64,000 bases of DNA from Pseudothioclava sp033100795 (GTDB taxonomy: Bacteria > Pseudomonadota > Alphaproteobacteria > Rhodobacterales > Rhodobacteraceae). The stretch's first letter is position 1; every line of letters begins with the position of its first letter. The notes under the pieces are model-generated. The model was not told the DNA's origin. It saw nothing but the letters and a program-made list of their open reading frames with translations, and searched no databases. Below, one piece after another: positions 52,717 to 61,635 of this stretch. The translations under genes and the position numbers were made by a program. The stretch lies in contig NZ_JAWLVI010000003.1 of the NCBI RefSeq assembly GCF_033100795.1, positions 124,001 to 188,000 on the forward strand, read 5' to 3'.

Positions 52717-53379
52717 TCAGGCCGGCGAAAACCGCGGAAACAGCACCAGATTTTCAACGGCGATATGCTCGGCAAGGTCATCGGCAAACTTCGTCAGCCC
52801 CGTATAAAGCGCAGTCCACGACCGGCACGCCCCCACGGGAAGGGTGAAGTCGCGCGTAACGCGGCGGACCTCGGCCAGAAGGTCAAGCGCCGCATCGTGA
52901 TCGCGCAGCATGACCGCAATCGGGCTGCCGATCTGCGGATGCCCACCTTCGCGCATCATCGGAAAGAGCACCTGCTCCTCCTTTTGCATGTGGCTGTCCA
53001 GTTCTTCGGCCAAGGCGGTCAGCGCGTCTGTAAGACCCAAAGGCGCCTCGTCGTGGTTGCCGTGAACCGCCTCAACCTTCTGCGCCATCTGCAAAAGCCA
53101 CTCCAGATCGGAGCGGTGGACTTCGTGATAGCGCCACAGGATATGCTCGATCAGCTCGGGCGTCGTATCGGGTAAAACCCGCGCGCCGCTTGCCTGCTCG
53201 ATCTCGCGGATCGCCGCGAGCAGCCACGCGGGGTCCAGCCCGCTGTTGGCCGCCGCAACCGAGAGCGGATGCCCGCCCCCGCAACAAAAGCTGATGCCGT
53301 GGCGATTGAACAGGCCGACCGCAGCGGGCAGCCGCTCGACTATATCGCCGACAGGGGTCTCAAGGTCGAACTCAGACAT
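52717..53379 (-). CDS. ric: iron-sulfur cluster repair di-iron protein (Ric/ScdA/YtfE)
   Basis: 220 residues. The N-terminal ScdA domain (TPVGDIVERLPAAVGLFNRH) carries the conserved CC pair (ISFCCGGG, Cys32-Cys33). The hemerythrin-like domain has HEVHRSDLEW, HMQKEEQVLFP and MLRDHDAALDL, with ENLVLFPRF near the end. It repairs Fe-S clusters damaged by nitric oxide. The gene lies downstream of nirS, with which it may be cotranscribed, and upstream of the Dnr-like regulator. Confidence 0.94.
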   Translation of the reverse strand: MSEFDLETPVGDIVERLPAAVGLFNRHGISFCCGGGHPLSVAAANSGLDPAWLLAAIREIEQASGARVLPDTTPELIEHILWRYHEVHRSDLEWLLQMAQKVEAVHGNHDEAPLGLTDALTALAEELDSHMQKEEQVLFPMMREGGHPQIGSPIAVMLRDHDAALDLLAEVRRVTRDFTLPVGACRSWTALYTGLTKFADDLAEHIAVENLVLFPRFSPA

Positions 53380-53402
53380 TTCATATCTCCGCGAATAAGG
53401 GT

Positions 53403-53467
53403 GGTGGCGGGTTCAGGACGCGGAACCCGCCACCGAACACGGCGCCATTTGGGAGAACGGCGCCGTG
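53403..53467 (-). other. two tandem hairpins between nirS and ric
   Basis: A 12-bp perfect stem (53403-53414 with 53423-53434) and a 9-bp stem (53438-53446 with 53459-53467) lie back to back directly after the nirS stop, reading on the minus strand. Neither is followed by a T run, so they probably protect the nirS 3' end or reduce read-through into ric. Confidence 0.65.
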
Positions 53468-53476
53468 GGGTTCGGA

Positions 53477-55222
53477 TCAGTAGATGTCCTTGCCAGTGTT
53501 GAAGACGTTGAACTTGCCGGTCGGCGTGATCAGGCGCGGGTCCTTGATCACCTTCTTCAGCTCCAGCGTCTTGTCATCCACCACGACGATCGCGCTTTCC
53601 TTGTCCTTCGCGTTCCAGACCGAGAACCAGACCTCGGTGCCGTCCTTGTTGAACTCGGGCTGCACGACGCGCGGCTGGCCGTCGGCAATTCCCGCCCATT
53701 CGCCGATCGGCAGGGTGGTGAATTCCGGGTCGGCATCGGCGGTCATCTCGCTGATCTTGAACACGGCAACACCCGCCGAGGTCTCTTCATCGGGGTTTAG
53801 CGTCGCATCGACATAAAGGTGATCCGAGTTCGGATGCGTCTTGATGAACAGCGAGCCGCCGCCAAGCGCGTAGAAGCTGTCGACCAGCTTCCACGCCTGA
53901 TCGGGGTGATGCTCGGGGTCGGTCCCGATGAGCGCGACCGAGTCATCGCCAAGGTGCGAGGTCGACCAGACCGGCCCGAAAACCGGATGGATGAAGTTCG
54001 CACCGCGCCCCGGATGCGGGGTCTGCCCTTCGGTATCGACGAGCGCCGTCAGCTTGCCTTCCTTGGTGTCGACCACGGCAATCTTGTTGCGCGCGTTGGC
54101 TGCCACCATGAAATAGCGGTGCGTGCTGTCAAGGCCGCCGTCATGCAAGAAGCGCTCGGCCTCGATCTCGGTCGTTTTGAGGTTCTTCAGGTCGGTATAG
54201 TCAACCAGAAGGATCTTGCCGGTTTCCTTCACGTTGACGATGAACTCGGGCTTGTAGTGCGACGCAAGGATCGAGGCGACACGCGGCTCGGGGTGGTAGG
54301 TCTGCTCGTCATAGACATTGCCACGGGTCGAGACGATCTTCAGCGGCTCCAGCGTCGCGCCGTCCATGATGACGTATTGCGGCGGCCAGTAGGCGCCTGC
54401 GATTGCCAGCTTGTCTTCCCAGCCTTCAAATTTCGAGGTCTCGATCGAGCGCGCCTCGGAGCCGATCTTGATCTCGGCAACAGGGGCCGGGGTTTCCATC
54501 CACAGGTCGATCATCACGACCTTCGCGTCGCGGCCGATCACGAACAAATACCGCCCAGAGGCCGAAATCCGGCTGATATGGACTGCGTAGCCCGTCTTGA
54601 TGATCGTCTTGATCTCATAGCTCGCGCCGTCGATCAGCGCGATCTCGCCGGAGTCGCGCAGCGTCACCGACATCAGGTTTTCGATGTCCCAATCGTTTTG
54701 CTTGCTCGTCGGGCGGTCCTCGGGGGCGACGATAACCTTCCAGCTATTCTTCATCTCGGGCATACCGAATTCCGGCGGTGCGGGCGGCTCCATCAGCACA
54801 TAGCGCGCCATCAGGTCCACGTCCTCTTCGCTCAACTGCCCCGAGCTGCCCCAGTTCGGCATACCGGCGGGCGAGCCGTAGGTGATGAAGCTGTGAACAT
54901 AGTCATAGCCAAGGTCGCGCGTGACATCGGGGGTCAGCGGCTTACCGGTCGCGCCCTTGCGCAGAACCCCGTGGCAGCCCGCGCAACGTTCGAAATAGAT
55001 GTTCGCGGCGCGCTGGAACTCTTCGTCGGTGATGACCGGATCATCCGGCTTGCGGCCCGGAATTTCAACGTTGATCTCGGCCAGCGTCGTCAACGAAGGC
55101 GAATAGGATTGCGCGGCGCCCTCGGTATGATCCTGCGCGCCCGACGGCATAGCAGTAAGCGCCAGCGCAAGGGCGGCTCCGCCAAGCAATGCGGCGCGGG
55201 TCGGGGTGAATTCGGTCTTCAT
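53477..55222 (-). CDS. nirS: cytochrome cd1 nitrite reductase (NO-forming)
   Basis: 581 residues. Reduces nitrite to nitric oxide in the periplasm. A signal peptide (to Ala29) is followed by a c-type heme site CAGCH (C80, C83, H84) and an eight-bladed d1-heme propeller. The d1 active-site histidines are in YHPEPRVASILASHYKPEF and HPGRGANFIHPVFGPVWSTS, which match NirS; NirF and NirN differ. It is complete. The window has no nirECFDLGHJ genes for heme d1. Two FNR/Dnr-type boxes lie upstream. Confidence 0.95.
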   Translation of the reverse strand: MKTEFTPTRAALLGGAALALALTAMPSGAQDHTEGAAQSYSPSLTTLAEINVEIPGRKPDDPVITDEEFQRAANIYFERCAGCHGVLRKGATGKPLTPDVTRDLGYDYVHSFITYGSPAGMPNWGSSGQLSEEDVDLMARYVLMEPPAPPEFGMPEMKNSWKVIVAPEDRPTSKQNDWDIENLMSVTLRDSGEIALIDGASYEIKTIIKTGYAVHISRISASGRYLFVIGRDAKVVMIDLWMETPAPVAEIKIGSEARSIETSKFEGWEDKLAIAGAYWPPQYVIMDGATLEPLKIVSTRGNVYDEQTYHPEPRVASILASHYKPEFIVNVKETGKILLVDYTDLKNLKTTEIEAERFLHDGGLDSTHRYFMVAANARNKIAVVDTKEGKLTALVDTEGQTPHPGRGANFIHPVFGPVWSTSHLGDDSVALIGTDPEHHPDQAWKLVDSFYALGGGSLFIKTHPNSDHLYVDATLNPDEETSAGVAVFKISEMTADADPEFTTLPIGEWAGIADGQPRVVQPEFNKDGTEVWFSVWNAKDKESAIVVVDDKTLELKKVIKDPRLITPTGKFNVFNTGKDIY

Positions 55223-55281
55223 GTTGTGCTCCTTGAAGTCGAAGATTGCCCCGTTCTTCCTTTTGCACAGGCCGACTCGCC

Positions 55282-55295
55282 TTGATATTTGTTAA
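55282..55295 (-). promoter_or_regulatory. degenerate FNR/Dnr box close to nirS
   Basis: TTGAT-ATTT-GTTAA on the plus strand (TTAAC-AAAT-ATCAA read on the minus strand), one base off the consensus. It is centred 66 bases from the nirS start codon. Confidence 0.5.
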
Positions 55296-55388
55296 GTCCA
55301 TAGCGCAAGTAAGAAATTCATTATTCAGAATATTACCTTTAAATACATGCATTTAATCATTTATTTAAAATACATAATTGGCTATGAC

Positions 55389-55402
55389 TTGATAATTATC
55401 AA
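55389..55402 (-). promoter_or_regulatory. perfect FNR/Dnr box upstream of nirS
   Basis: TTGAT-AATT-ATCAA, perfectly palindromic, in the AT-rich 55223-55498 gap. A leftward class II promoter would start near 55354, with an AT-rich -10 (TAAATA, 55362-55367), giving a 132-base leader that contains the second, degenerate box. Confidence 0.75.
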
Positions 55403-55498
55403 CCCTTTACGCATCCACAAAGCCTCGACAAAAAACACAACAGCAAAGGTACGCGACAAAATCGCGCACCACGCCTTTATCCGGCGATTGTCTTCGGG

Positions 55499-57046
55499 TT
55501 ATTCGCTGATCGCAGCGTGACCGGCTTCAGCCCCACCATGCTTTGGCGGCTTGCGCAGCAGCGGCAGAATAGGAAATACCGCAAGCGTAAACACCAGCAT
55601 CAGCAGGAAATTGTCGATATAGCCGATCATCGCCGCCTGCTGCGTCACCAGCTTATCAAGTATCTCCGTCAGGAGCGGCGCTCCGCTTTGAACCTGCGGC
55701 ATTTGCAGGCGCAACTGCGGCGCGGTAGCGGTCAGAGATGCGGCCAGTTCTGCGTGGTTCACGCTGGTCATCCGCGTCAGAACCGTCGTCACGATCGAAA
55801 TCCCCACGCCCGAGCCGATGTTGCGCACAAGGCTGAACATGCTCGTGGCATCCGCACGGTATTGCGGCGCGACGGTCGCGAAGGTCAGCGTCGACAGCGG
55901 CACGAACACAAACCCAAGCCCAAAGCCCTGAATCAGCCCCGACACGATAATCGGCGTGCTGTCCATCACAATATCGAAGCCCGCCATCATCCACAGCGAC
56001 CCCGCCGTCAGCAAAAGCCCCACGCCAACCAGCGCGCGCGGATCGTGGCGCGACATCATCCGCCCCACCACCATCATCGCCATCATCATACCCACACCGC
56101 GCGGCGCCATCACAAAGCCGGTTTCAATCACCGGATAACCCATCAGCTTTTGCAAAAGCGGCGGTAGCAGCGCCAGCCCCGAGAACAGCGTCAGGCCGAT
56201 GATAAAGATGAACACCAGCCCCATGACAAAGTTCCGGTCGCGGAACATGCGCGGATCAATGAACGGGTCGCGCGCGGTCAGCGAATGGATCACGAAAATC
56301 CAGAACCCGCTGATCGACAGCCCGAAATAGGTCCAAATCTCCAGCGAGCTGAACCAGTCCACCGCCTGCCCGCGATCCAGAAGCATCTGCATCGCCCCGA
56401 CGCCAAGCGCCAGCATCGCAAAGCCGAAAATATCGAAGACGCGCTTTTTCGTTGCCGCTTTCGGCAAGAAAGCCATCACCCCCAAAAGCGCGATTACCCC
56501 AAGCGGCAGGTTGATGAAAAACACATAGCGCCAGTTGAAGGACTCGGTCAGCCAGCCGCCAAGCGTGGGGCCGATGATCGGGCCGATCATGATCCCCGCG
56601 CCGTAGATCGCCATCGCCTGCCCCATTTTCTCGCGCGGGTTGATGTCAAGCAGAACGGTTTGCGACAGCGGGATCAGCACCGCCCCCGCGACCCCTTGCA
56701 GGATGCGAAAGGCGACCATTTCCTCCAGCCCCGTCGCCAGCCCGCAGGCGACCGAGGTCAGAACAAAGCTGATAATCGCGCCGATAAACACCATCCGCCG
56801 CCCGAAGCGATCCGCCGCCCAGCCGGTCAGCGGCGTCGCAACCGCCGAGGCTACGATATACGAGGTCAGAACCCAGGTGATCTCTTCCTGCGTCGCGCCA
56901 AGGCTTGCGGCCATATGCGGCAGGGCGACATTGGCGATGGTGGTATCAAGCACCTGCATCACCGTCGCCAGCATGATCGACGCGGTCAACCAGCCCGGCG
57001 CCGCGACCTCAAGCGCCGGTTTCGACAGCGCGGCCCCGTGGCTCAT
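55499..57046 (-). CDS. emrB: MFS drug efflux permease, DHA2 (EmrB/QacA) family
   Basis: 515 residues, 14 predicted membrane helices. Signatures: LDTTIANVALPHMAASLG in helix 1, WVLTSYIVASAVATPLTGWAADRFGRR (motif A), and the motif C-like GIMIGPIIGPTLGGWLTESF. It exports hydrophobic drugs or uncouplers with EmrA. The start overlaps the emrA stop by 4 bases (ATGA). Third gene of the marR-emrA-emrB operon. Confidence 0.94.
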   Translation of the reverse strand: MSHGAALSKPALEVAAPGWLTASIMLATVMQVLDTTIANVALPHMAASLGATQEEITWVLTSYIVASAVATPLTGWAADRFGRRMVFIGAIISFVLTSVACGLATGLEEMVAFRILQGVAGAVLIPLSQTVLLDINPREKMGQAMAIYGAGIMIGPIIGPTLGGWLTESFNWRYVFFINLPLGVIALLGVMAFLPKAATKKRVFDIFGFAMLALGVGAMQMLLDRGQAVDWFSSLEIWTYFGLSISGFWIFVIHSLTARDPFIDPRMFRDRNFVMGLVFIFIIGLTLFSGLALLPPLLQKLMGYPVIETGFVMAPRGVGMMMAMMVVGRMMSRHDPRALVGVGLLLTAGSLWMMAGFDIVMDSTPIIVSGLIQGFGLGFVFVPLSTLTFATVAPQYRADATSMFSLVRNIGSGVGISIVTTVLTRMTSVNHAELAASLTATAPQLRLQMPQVQSGAPLLTEILDKLVTQQAAMIGYIDNFLLMLVFTLAVFPILPLLRKPPKHGGAEAGHAAISE

Positions 57047-58140
57047 CGGAAGGCGTCCAGATGCGAAGCACCAGTATCGACCGAAACATGCGCGCTCATC
57101 CCGCCACGCAGCGCGCGCTCGCTTTCGCCCGTCAAGGCGACACGCACGGCGAGGCGCTGCACCACCTTCACCCAGTTGCCCGTCGCGTTCTGCGCCGGGA
57201 TGATCGAGAATTCAGAGCCGGTGGCAGAGCCGAAGCTCTCGACCGCGCCATGCAGCGTCAGCCCCGGATAAGCGTCCAGCGTCACCTCTACCGGCTGCCC
57301 GATCTCGAGCGTATCCAACTGGGTTTCCTTGAAATTCGCCTCGATCCATGTGCGATCGGCCTGCACCATGCTCAGGACCGCCGCCGCAGGAGAGACGAAC
57401 TCGCCCACATTCATGCCGTCGATCTGCGCAACGACCCCCGCCACCGGCGCGACAACCTCGGCCTTGGCCAGATTGCGCGCAGCCGCATCGCGCTTGGATT
57501 TCGCCACGCGGACCGAAGGGATTGCATCCGTTTCCGCCTTCGGATCGCCGCCCAATGCCGCGGCGGCCACGTTCAGTTGCTCTTGTGCAAGCGCCACCGC
57601 GTTTTCCGCGGACCGTGCCGCCAGCGTCACCTGATCGACCACCGTCGACGAGGCGACCCCGCGTTCGGCCAGCGCTGTCTGACGCTCCAGCTCGCGTTTT
57701 TGCACGTCATAGATATTCTTTGCCGCCTCCAGTTGCGCCGATGCCGCCGCATAGCCGGCGCGAAGCTGGGCCACCCCCAAACGGGTTGCGGCAAGCTGCG
57801 CATCGGCCTCTTCGAGCGCAATACGGTAAGGCTCGGCCTCAATGCGAAACAGTGGCATTCCCGCCTCGACGCGCTGGTTTTCAGCGACCATAACCTCGAC
57901 AATACGCCCCGAAACATCGGGCGAAATGGTCACAATCGGCTGCTGCACATAGGCGTTTTCGGTCTCGACATAACGCCCACCCAAAAGCCAGCTTGCCCCT
58001 CCCGCGACCGCCAGAACCAGCGGCAAAGACAGCATCAGCACGCGCTTGCGCAGCTTGGATTTGCGCCCATCCGTCGGGGCGACCTCTTGCAGGTTCGTCA
58101 CCTTGGCATCGTCGGATTTGCGGTTTTCGGCAAGGCTCAT
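57043..58140 (-). CDS. emrA: efflux periplasmic adaptor EmrA (HlyD family)
   Basis: 365 residues. One N-terminal membrane helix (about 32-55), a biotinyl-lipoyl motif (ETENAYVQQPIVTISPDVSG), an alpha-helical hairpin (about 100-200) and a second lipoyl half (AEVVAPVAGVVAQIDGMNVG). It connects EmrB to an outer-membrane channel. It overlaps both neighbours by 4 bases, so all three proteins are translationally coupled. Confidence 0.94.
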   Translation of the reverse strand: MSLAENRKSDDAKVTNLQEVAPTDGRKSKLRKRVLMLSLPLVLAVAGGASWLLGGRYVETENAYVQQPIVTISPDVSGRIVEVMVAENQRVEAGMPLFRIEAEPYRIALEEADAQLAATRLGVAQLRAGYAAASAQLEAAKNIYDVQKRELERQTALAERGVASSTVVDQVTLAARSAENAVALAQEQLNVAAAALGGDPKAETDAIPSVRVAKSKRDAAARNLAKAEVVAPVAGVVAQIDGMNVGEFVSPAAAVLSMVQADRTWIEANFKETQLDTLEIGQPVEVTLDAYPGLTLHGAVESFGSATGSEFSIIPAQNATGNWVKVVQRLAVRVALTGESERALRGGMSAHVSVDTGASHLDAFR

Positions 58141-58580
58141 CGGCCCGTTCCTTTCGTCGCGGATTTCGCGGTATCGAGATTTTCAATTATGCGGGTCAGC
58201 GTGCGCAGCGTGACCTCGGCCTCTTCTGCCGGGATCCCCACCAAAGCGCGGTCATAAACACCTTTGGCAACCGCGCGCACAGAAGCAACCTGCGCCTCGC
58301 CCGCAGGTGTCAGCGCCATGACCTTGGCGCGGCTGTCATGCGGGTCCGGCGCGCGGGTAATCATCCCCGCCGCCTCAAGCCGCTCGGCCAGATCGCTGAT
58401 CGTCATCGCGCTCGCGTTCAACTCGGAGCAGGTCGACACCTGCGTCAGAGGCGCCTTGTCGGCCAGCAGGCCAAGAACCCGCCATTGCATCAGCGTCAGC
58501 CCGTCGGGCCGCAGCTCGCGTTCGAACTCACGCTTCATAACGCTCGCCGCCTCATGCAGCGTCAGACCAAGGGATTTCAT
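58137..58580 (-). CDS. MarR family regulator
   Basis: 147 residues. A winged helix (MQWRVLGLLADKAPLTQVST, then CSELNASAMTISDLAERLEA and AGMITRAPDPHDSRAKVMAL). First gene of the emrAB operon, so it is the probable repressor, released by a drug-like ligand. A 7-bp inverted repeat lies 16 bases upstream of its start. The ligand is unknown. Confidence 0.92.
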   Translation of the reverse strand: MKSLGLTLHEAASVMKREFERELRPDGLTLMQWRVLGLLADKAPLTQVSTCSELNASAMTISDLAERLEAAGMITRAPDPHDSRAKVMALTPAGEAQVASVRAVAKGVYDRALVGIPAEEAEVTLRTLTRIIENLDTAKSATKGTGR

Positions 58581-58595
58581 CGACTCACCCGCGAT

Positions 58596-58613
58596 TAATA
58601 CGGAGTCGTATTA
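58596..58613. promoter_or_regulatory. MarR-type operator
   Basis: taatacg-gagt-cgtatta, a perfect 7-bp inverted repeat with a 4-base spacer, between the marR start (58580) and the next gene. It is probably the autoregulatory site of the MarR protein. Confidence 0.7.
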
Positions 58614-58715
58614 TACGGACCCATACCAAATAGCCAGAAAATAAACCGCATCGTTCAAAAAGCAGCAACGCCGCCCATACAGGGCGGCGCTGGTATTCAT
58701 GCACTGGCGTGGCGG

Positions 58716-60155
58716 TCAGCCAGCGAAGCTGTAGGCCGTCTTGACGGTTGTGTAGAACTCGGCGGCGTAGCTGCCCTGTTCGCGCGGACCATAGCTCGAG
58801 CCTTTGCGCCCGCCGAAGGGCACATGGTAGTCCACGCCCGCAGTCGGCAGGTTGACCATCACCATACCCGCCTGCGCGCGGCGTTTGAACTCGCGCGCAT
58901 GTTTCAGGGACGCGGTGCAAATCCCGGCGGAAAGGCCGAACTCGGTGTCATTCGCAACAGCCAAAGCCTCGTCGAAATCGGCAACCTTGATGACAGCCGC
59001 GCAAGGCCCGAAGATTTCTTCGCGCGCGACACGCATCGTGTTGGTCGCCCCCACGAACAGCGCGGGGCGCTGGAAATAGCCCTCGGTCGGGCCGTTCAGA
59101 CGCTCGCCGCCCTGCACATCGCACCCCTCTTCCGCCGCCAGCGCGACGTAGGAAAGATTGCCGTCAAGCTGTGCCGCCGACGCCACCGGGCCGATTTGCG
59201 TTTCGCTGTCCAAGGCGGCGCCCACGCGCAATGCACCCGCCTGTCGCGCCAACTCGGCCACAAACGCATCATGGATACCCGCCTGCACGATCAGCCGCGA
59301 CGAGGCCGTGCAGCGCTGGCCGGTCGAGAAGAACGCCCCGTTCAGACAGGCCGCGACAGCCGTCGGAAGATCGGCGTCATCCAACACCACCATCGGGTTC
59401 TTGCCACCCATCTCAAGCTGGACCTTTTTCATATGCTCGGCGGCAGAGCGCGCAATCCGCCGCCCCGTCGGCACAGACCCCGTGAACGAAACCGCACCGA
59501 TCAACGGATCGTCGACAATCGCCTGCCCGACGGTGCTGCCCGCCCCCATCACAAGGTTGAACACCCCTGCAGGGCAGCCTGCCTCGTGGATGATCTGCGC
59601 CAGAAGATGCGCCGTGCCAGGCGTCAGATCGGCGGGCTTAAGCACCACCGCATTGCCATAGGCCAGCGCAGGCGCGATCTTCCACGCGGGGATCGCGATC
59701 GGGAAGTTCCACGGTGTAATCAGCCCGACCACCCCCACGGGTTCGCGCATCACCTCGACATCGACACTCGGGCGGACCGAGGCCACAGCCTGACCGGGGA
59801 TCCGCAGCGCCTCGCCCGCGAAGAAGCGGAAGATCTGCGCGGCGCGTTTGGTTTCGGCAATCGCCTCGGGCAGGATTTTGCCCTCTTCGCGCGCCAGCAT
59901 CGTGCCGATTTCGGTCGCGCGCGCCTCGATCATGGTTGCGATCCGGTCCAGCAGGTCTGCGCGCGGCTGAGACCCACCCTCAAACCACGCCCGCTGCGCC
60001 TCTGCCGCCGCCGCCGCCGCACGGGCGACATCTGCCGCTTCGCCTGCCGCATAAAGCCCGACCACATCGGTCAGGTCAGACGGATTAAGGTTGCGCGTCA
60101 CATCCGCGCCCCGGCACCATTCGCCGGCAATAAGGTTGAGATGGCTCTGGGTCAT
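58716..60155 (-). CDS. aldehyde dehydrogenase (semialdehyde dehydrogenase group)
   Basis: 479 residues. The catalytic Cys is in FFSTGQRCTASSR and the general base in QLEMGGKNPMVVLDDADL; the NAD motif is SFTGSVPTGRRI. It resembles the 2-oxoglutarate-semialdehyde or succinate-semialdehyde dehydrogenase group. It lies downstream of gabT on the same strand with a 67-base gap, which favours oxidation of the semialdehyde made by the aminotransferase. The substrate is an inference. Confidence 0.88.
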   Translation of the reverse strand: MTQSHLNLIAGEWCRGADVTRNLNPSDLTDVVGLYAAGEAADVARAAAAAAEAQRAWFEGGSQPRADLLDRIATMIEARATEIGTMLAREEGKILPEAIAETKRAAQIFRFFAGEALRIPGQAVASVRPSVDVEVMREPVGVVGLITPWNFPIAIPAWKIAPALAYGNAVVLKPADLTPGTAHLLAQIIHEAGCPAGVFNLVMGAGSTVGQAIVDDPLIGAVSFTGSVPTGRRIARSAAEHMKKVQLEMGGKNPMVVLDDADLPTAVAACLNGAFFSTGQRCTASSRLIVQAGIHDAFVAELARQAGALRVGAALDSETQIGPVASAAQLDGNLSYVALAAEEGCDVQGGERLNGPTEGYFQRPALFVGATNTMRVAREEIFGPCAAVIKVADFDEALAVANDTEFGLSAGICTASLKHAREFKRRAQAGMVMVNLPTAGVDYHVPFGGRKGSSYGPREQGSYAAEFYTTVKTAYSFAG

Positions 60156-60222
60156 ATCGGCCTCATGGAATAAAAAGGCGCGCGCCCGTATCTGGCGCGC
60201 GCAGTCAGGGGAAGAGGCTACC

Positions 60223-61515
60223 TCAGGCAGCCGCCTGCACCGCCGCCTCGATCGAGGCTTCGATGATGTTGAGGGCTTCGTCGAGCTGCTCCATCGGGAT
60301 GGTCAGCGGCGGCAAAAGCCGGATGACGTTATAGCGCGTGCCGCAGGACAGAAGGATCAGCCCCCGCGCCTCGGCTTCGGCCACAATCGCTGCGGTCAGG
60401 GGCGCATCGGGCGCGTTCGTTGCGCGATCCGTGACCAGCTCGAACGCATTCATCGCCCCAAGGCCACGCACCTCACCGATGCATTCCATGCCCTGACGGG
60501 CCGCTATCGTCGTCAACCGGGCGCGGATTTTCTCGCCAATCTCGTCGGCGCGGACGCAAAGGTTTTCGTCCTCGATTACGTCCAGAACAGCGTGGGCCGC
60601 AGCTACGGCCAGCGGGTTGCCCGCATAGGTGCCACCAACACCGCCCGGATTGGGCGCATCAACAATATCCGCGCGCCCCGTCACCGCCGAAAGCGGGAAA
60701 CCACCGGCCAGCCCCTTTGCCATTGTGATAAGATCCGGCACCACGCCCGCGTGCTCGCAGCCGAACATCCGCCCCGTGCGCGCCATACCCGCCTGCACTT
60801 CGTCGAGGATCATCACGATGCCGTATTGGTCGCAAATCTCACGCAGTTTCAGCAAGAAGCCCTTGGGCGCAATGGTGAAGCCACCCTCGCCCTGCACCGG
60901 CTCGATGATCATCGCGGCGACACGCTCGGGGTCGACGGACGAGGCGAAGATGCGTTCAAGATGACGCAGAGCCTCCTCTTCGGACACGCCATGCAGCGGG
61001 TTCGGGAAGGGCGCATGGGCGATTTCGGGCGGCATCGCGCCAAAGCCCTTTTTATAGGGCGCAACCTTGCCGGTCAGCGCCATCCCCAAAAGGGTGCGAC
61101 CGTGGAATGCGCCCGAAAAAGCGACGATCCCCGAACGGCCGGTATAGGCGCGCGCCATCTTGATCGCGTTTTCGACAGCCTCGGCGCCGGTCGTGACCAG
61201 CATGGTCTTCTTTTCAAAATCCCCCGGCGTCGCCGCATTCAGGCGCTCGGCCAGCGCAACATAGCTTTCATAGGGCGCGACGTGGAAACAGGTATGCGTG
61301 AAGGCCTGCGCCTGCTCGGCAATTGCCGCCATCAGCTTCGGATGGCGATGGCCGGTGTTATTCACCGCGATCCCTGCCGCAAAGTCGATAAAGCGGCGCC
61401 CGTCGGCATCCCACAGTTCGGCGTTCTCGGCACGGGTCGCATAGATGCCGCGCGTCCCCACCCCACGGGCGACAGCAGCGGACTTGCGGGCGATCAGTTC
61501 GGCGTTGGTTGTCAT
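60223..61515 (-). CDS. gabT: 4-aminobutyrate-type aminotransferase (class III)
   Basis: 430 residues. Class III PLP enzyme. The PLP lysine lies in ITMAKGLAGG; other motifs are GHRHPKLMAAI, TGAEAVENAIKMARAYTGR and MILDEVQAGMARTGRMFGCEH. It transfers the amino group of 4-aminobutyrate (or a related omega-amino acid) to 2-oxoglutarate. The start at 61515 follows AGGAG; a TTG at 61530 is rejected. It is divergent from an XRE-cupin regulator, and a 12-base motif (61552-61563) sits in the shared promoter region. Confidence 0.93.
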   Translation of the reverse strand: MTTNAELIARKSAAVARGVGTRGIYATRAENAELWDADGRRFIDFAAGIAVNNTGHRHPKLMAAIAEQAQAFTHTCFHVAPYESYVALAERLNAATPGDFEKKTMLVTTGAEAVENAIKMARAYTGRSGIVAFSGAFHGRTLLGMALTGKVAPYKKGFGAMPPEIAHAPFPNPLHGVSEEEALRHLERIFASSVDPERVAAMIIEPVQGEGGFTIAPKGFLLKLREICDQYGIVMILDEVQAGMARTGRMFGCEHAGVVPDLITMAKGLAGGFPLSAVTGRADIVDAPNPGGVGGTYAGNPLAVAAAHAVLDVIEDENLCVRADEIGEKIRARLTTIAARQGMECIGEVRGLGAMNAFELVTDRATNAPDAPLTAAIVAEAEARGLILLSCGTRYNVIRLLPPLTIPMEQLDEALNIIEASIEAAVQAAA

Positions 61516-61551
61516 GTTGCGCTCCTGCAATGCTTCGAATCACATCTAGCA

Positions 61552-61563
61552 TTGCGCAATATT
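61552..61563. repeat. TTGCGCAATATT motif, copy 1 (gabT/XRE promoter region)
   Basis: TTGCGCAATATT in the divergent region between gabT and the XRE gene, with a palindromic TTGCGCAA core. The identical 12-mer recurs at 62281-62292 and a close variant at 62246-62259. It is a candidate operator for the XRE regulator. Confidence 0.55.
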
Positions 61564-61635
61564 TTGAGCAAATGATTCCGGCAGATTGCGAAAACCCATG
61601 CGGCTCCCTATTCTATCGTTAGAAAAGGAGACCCC

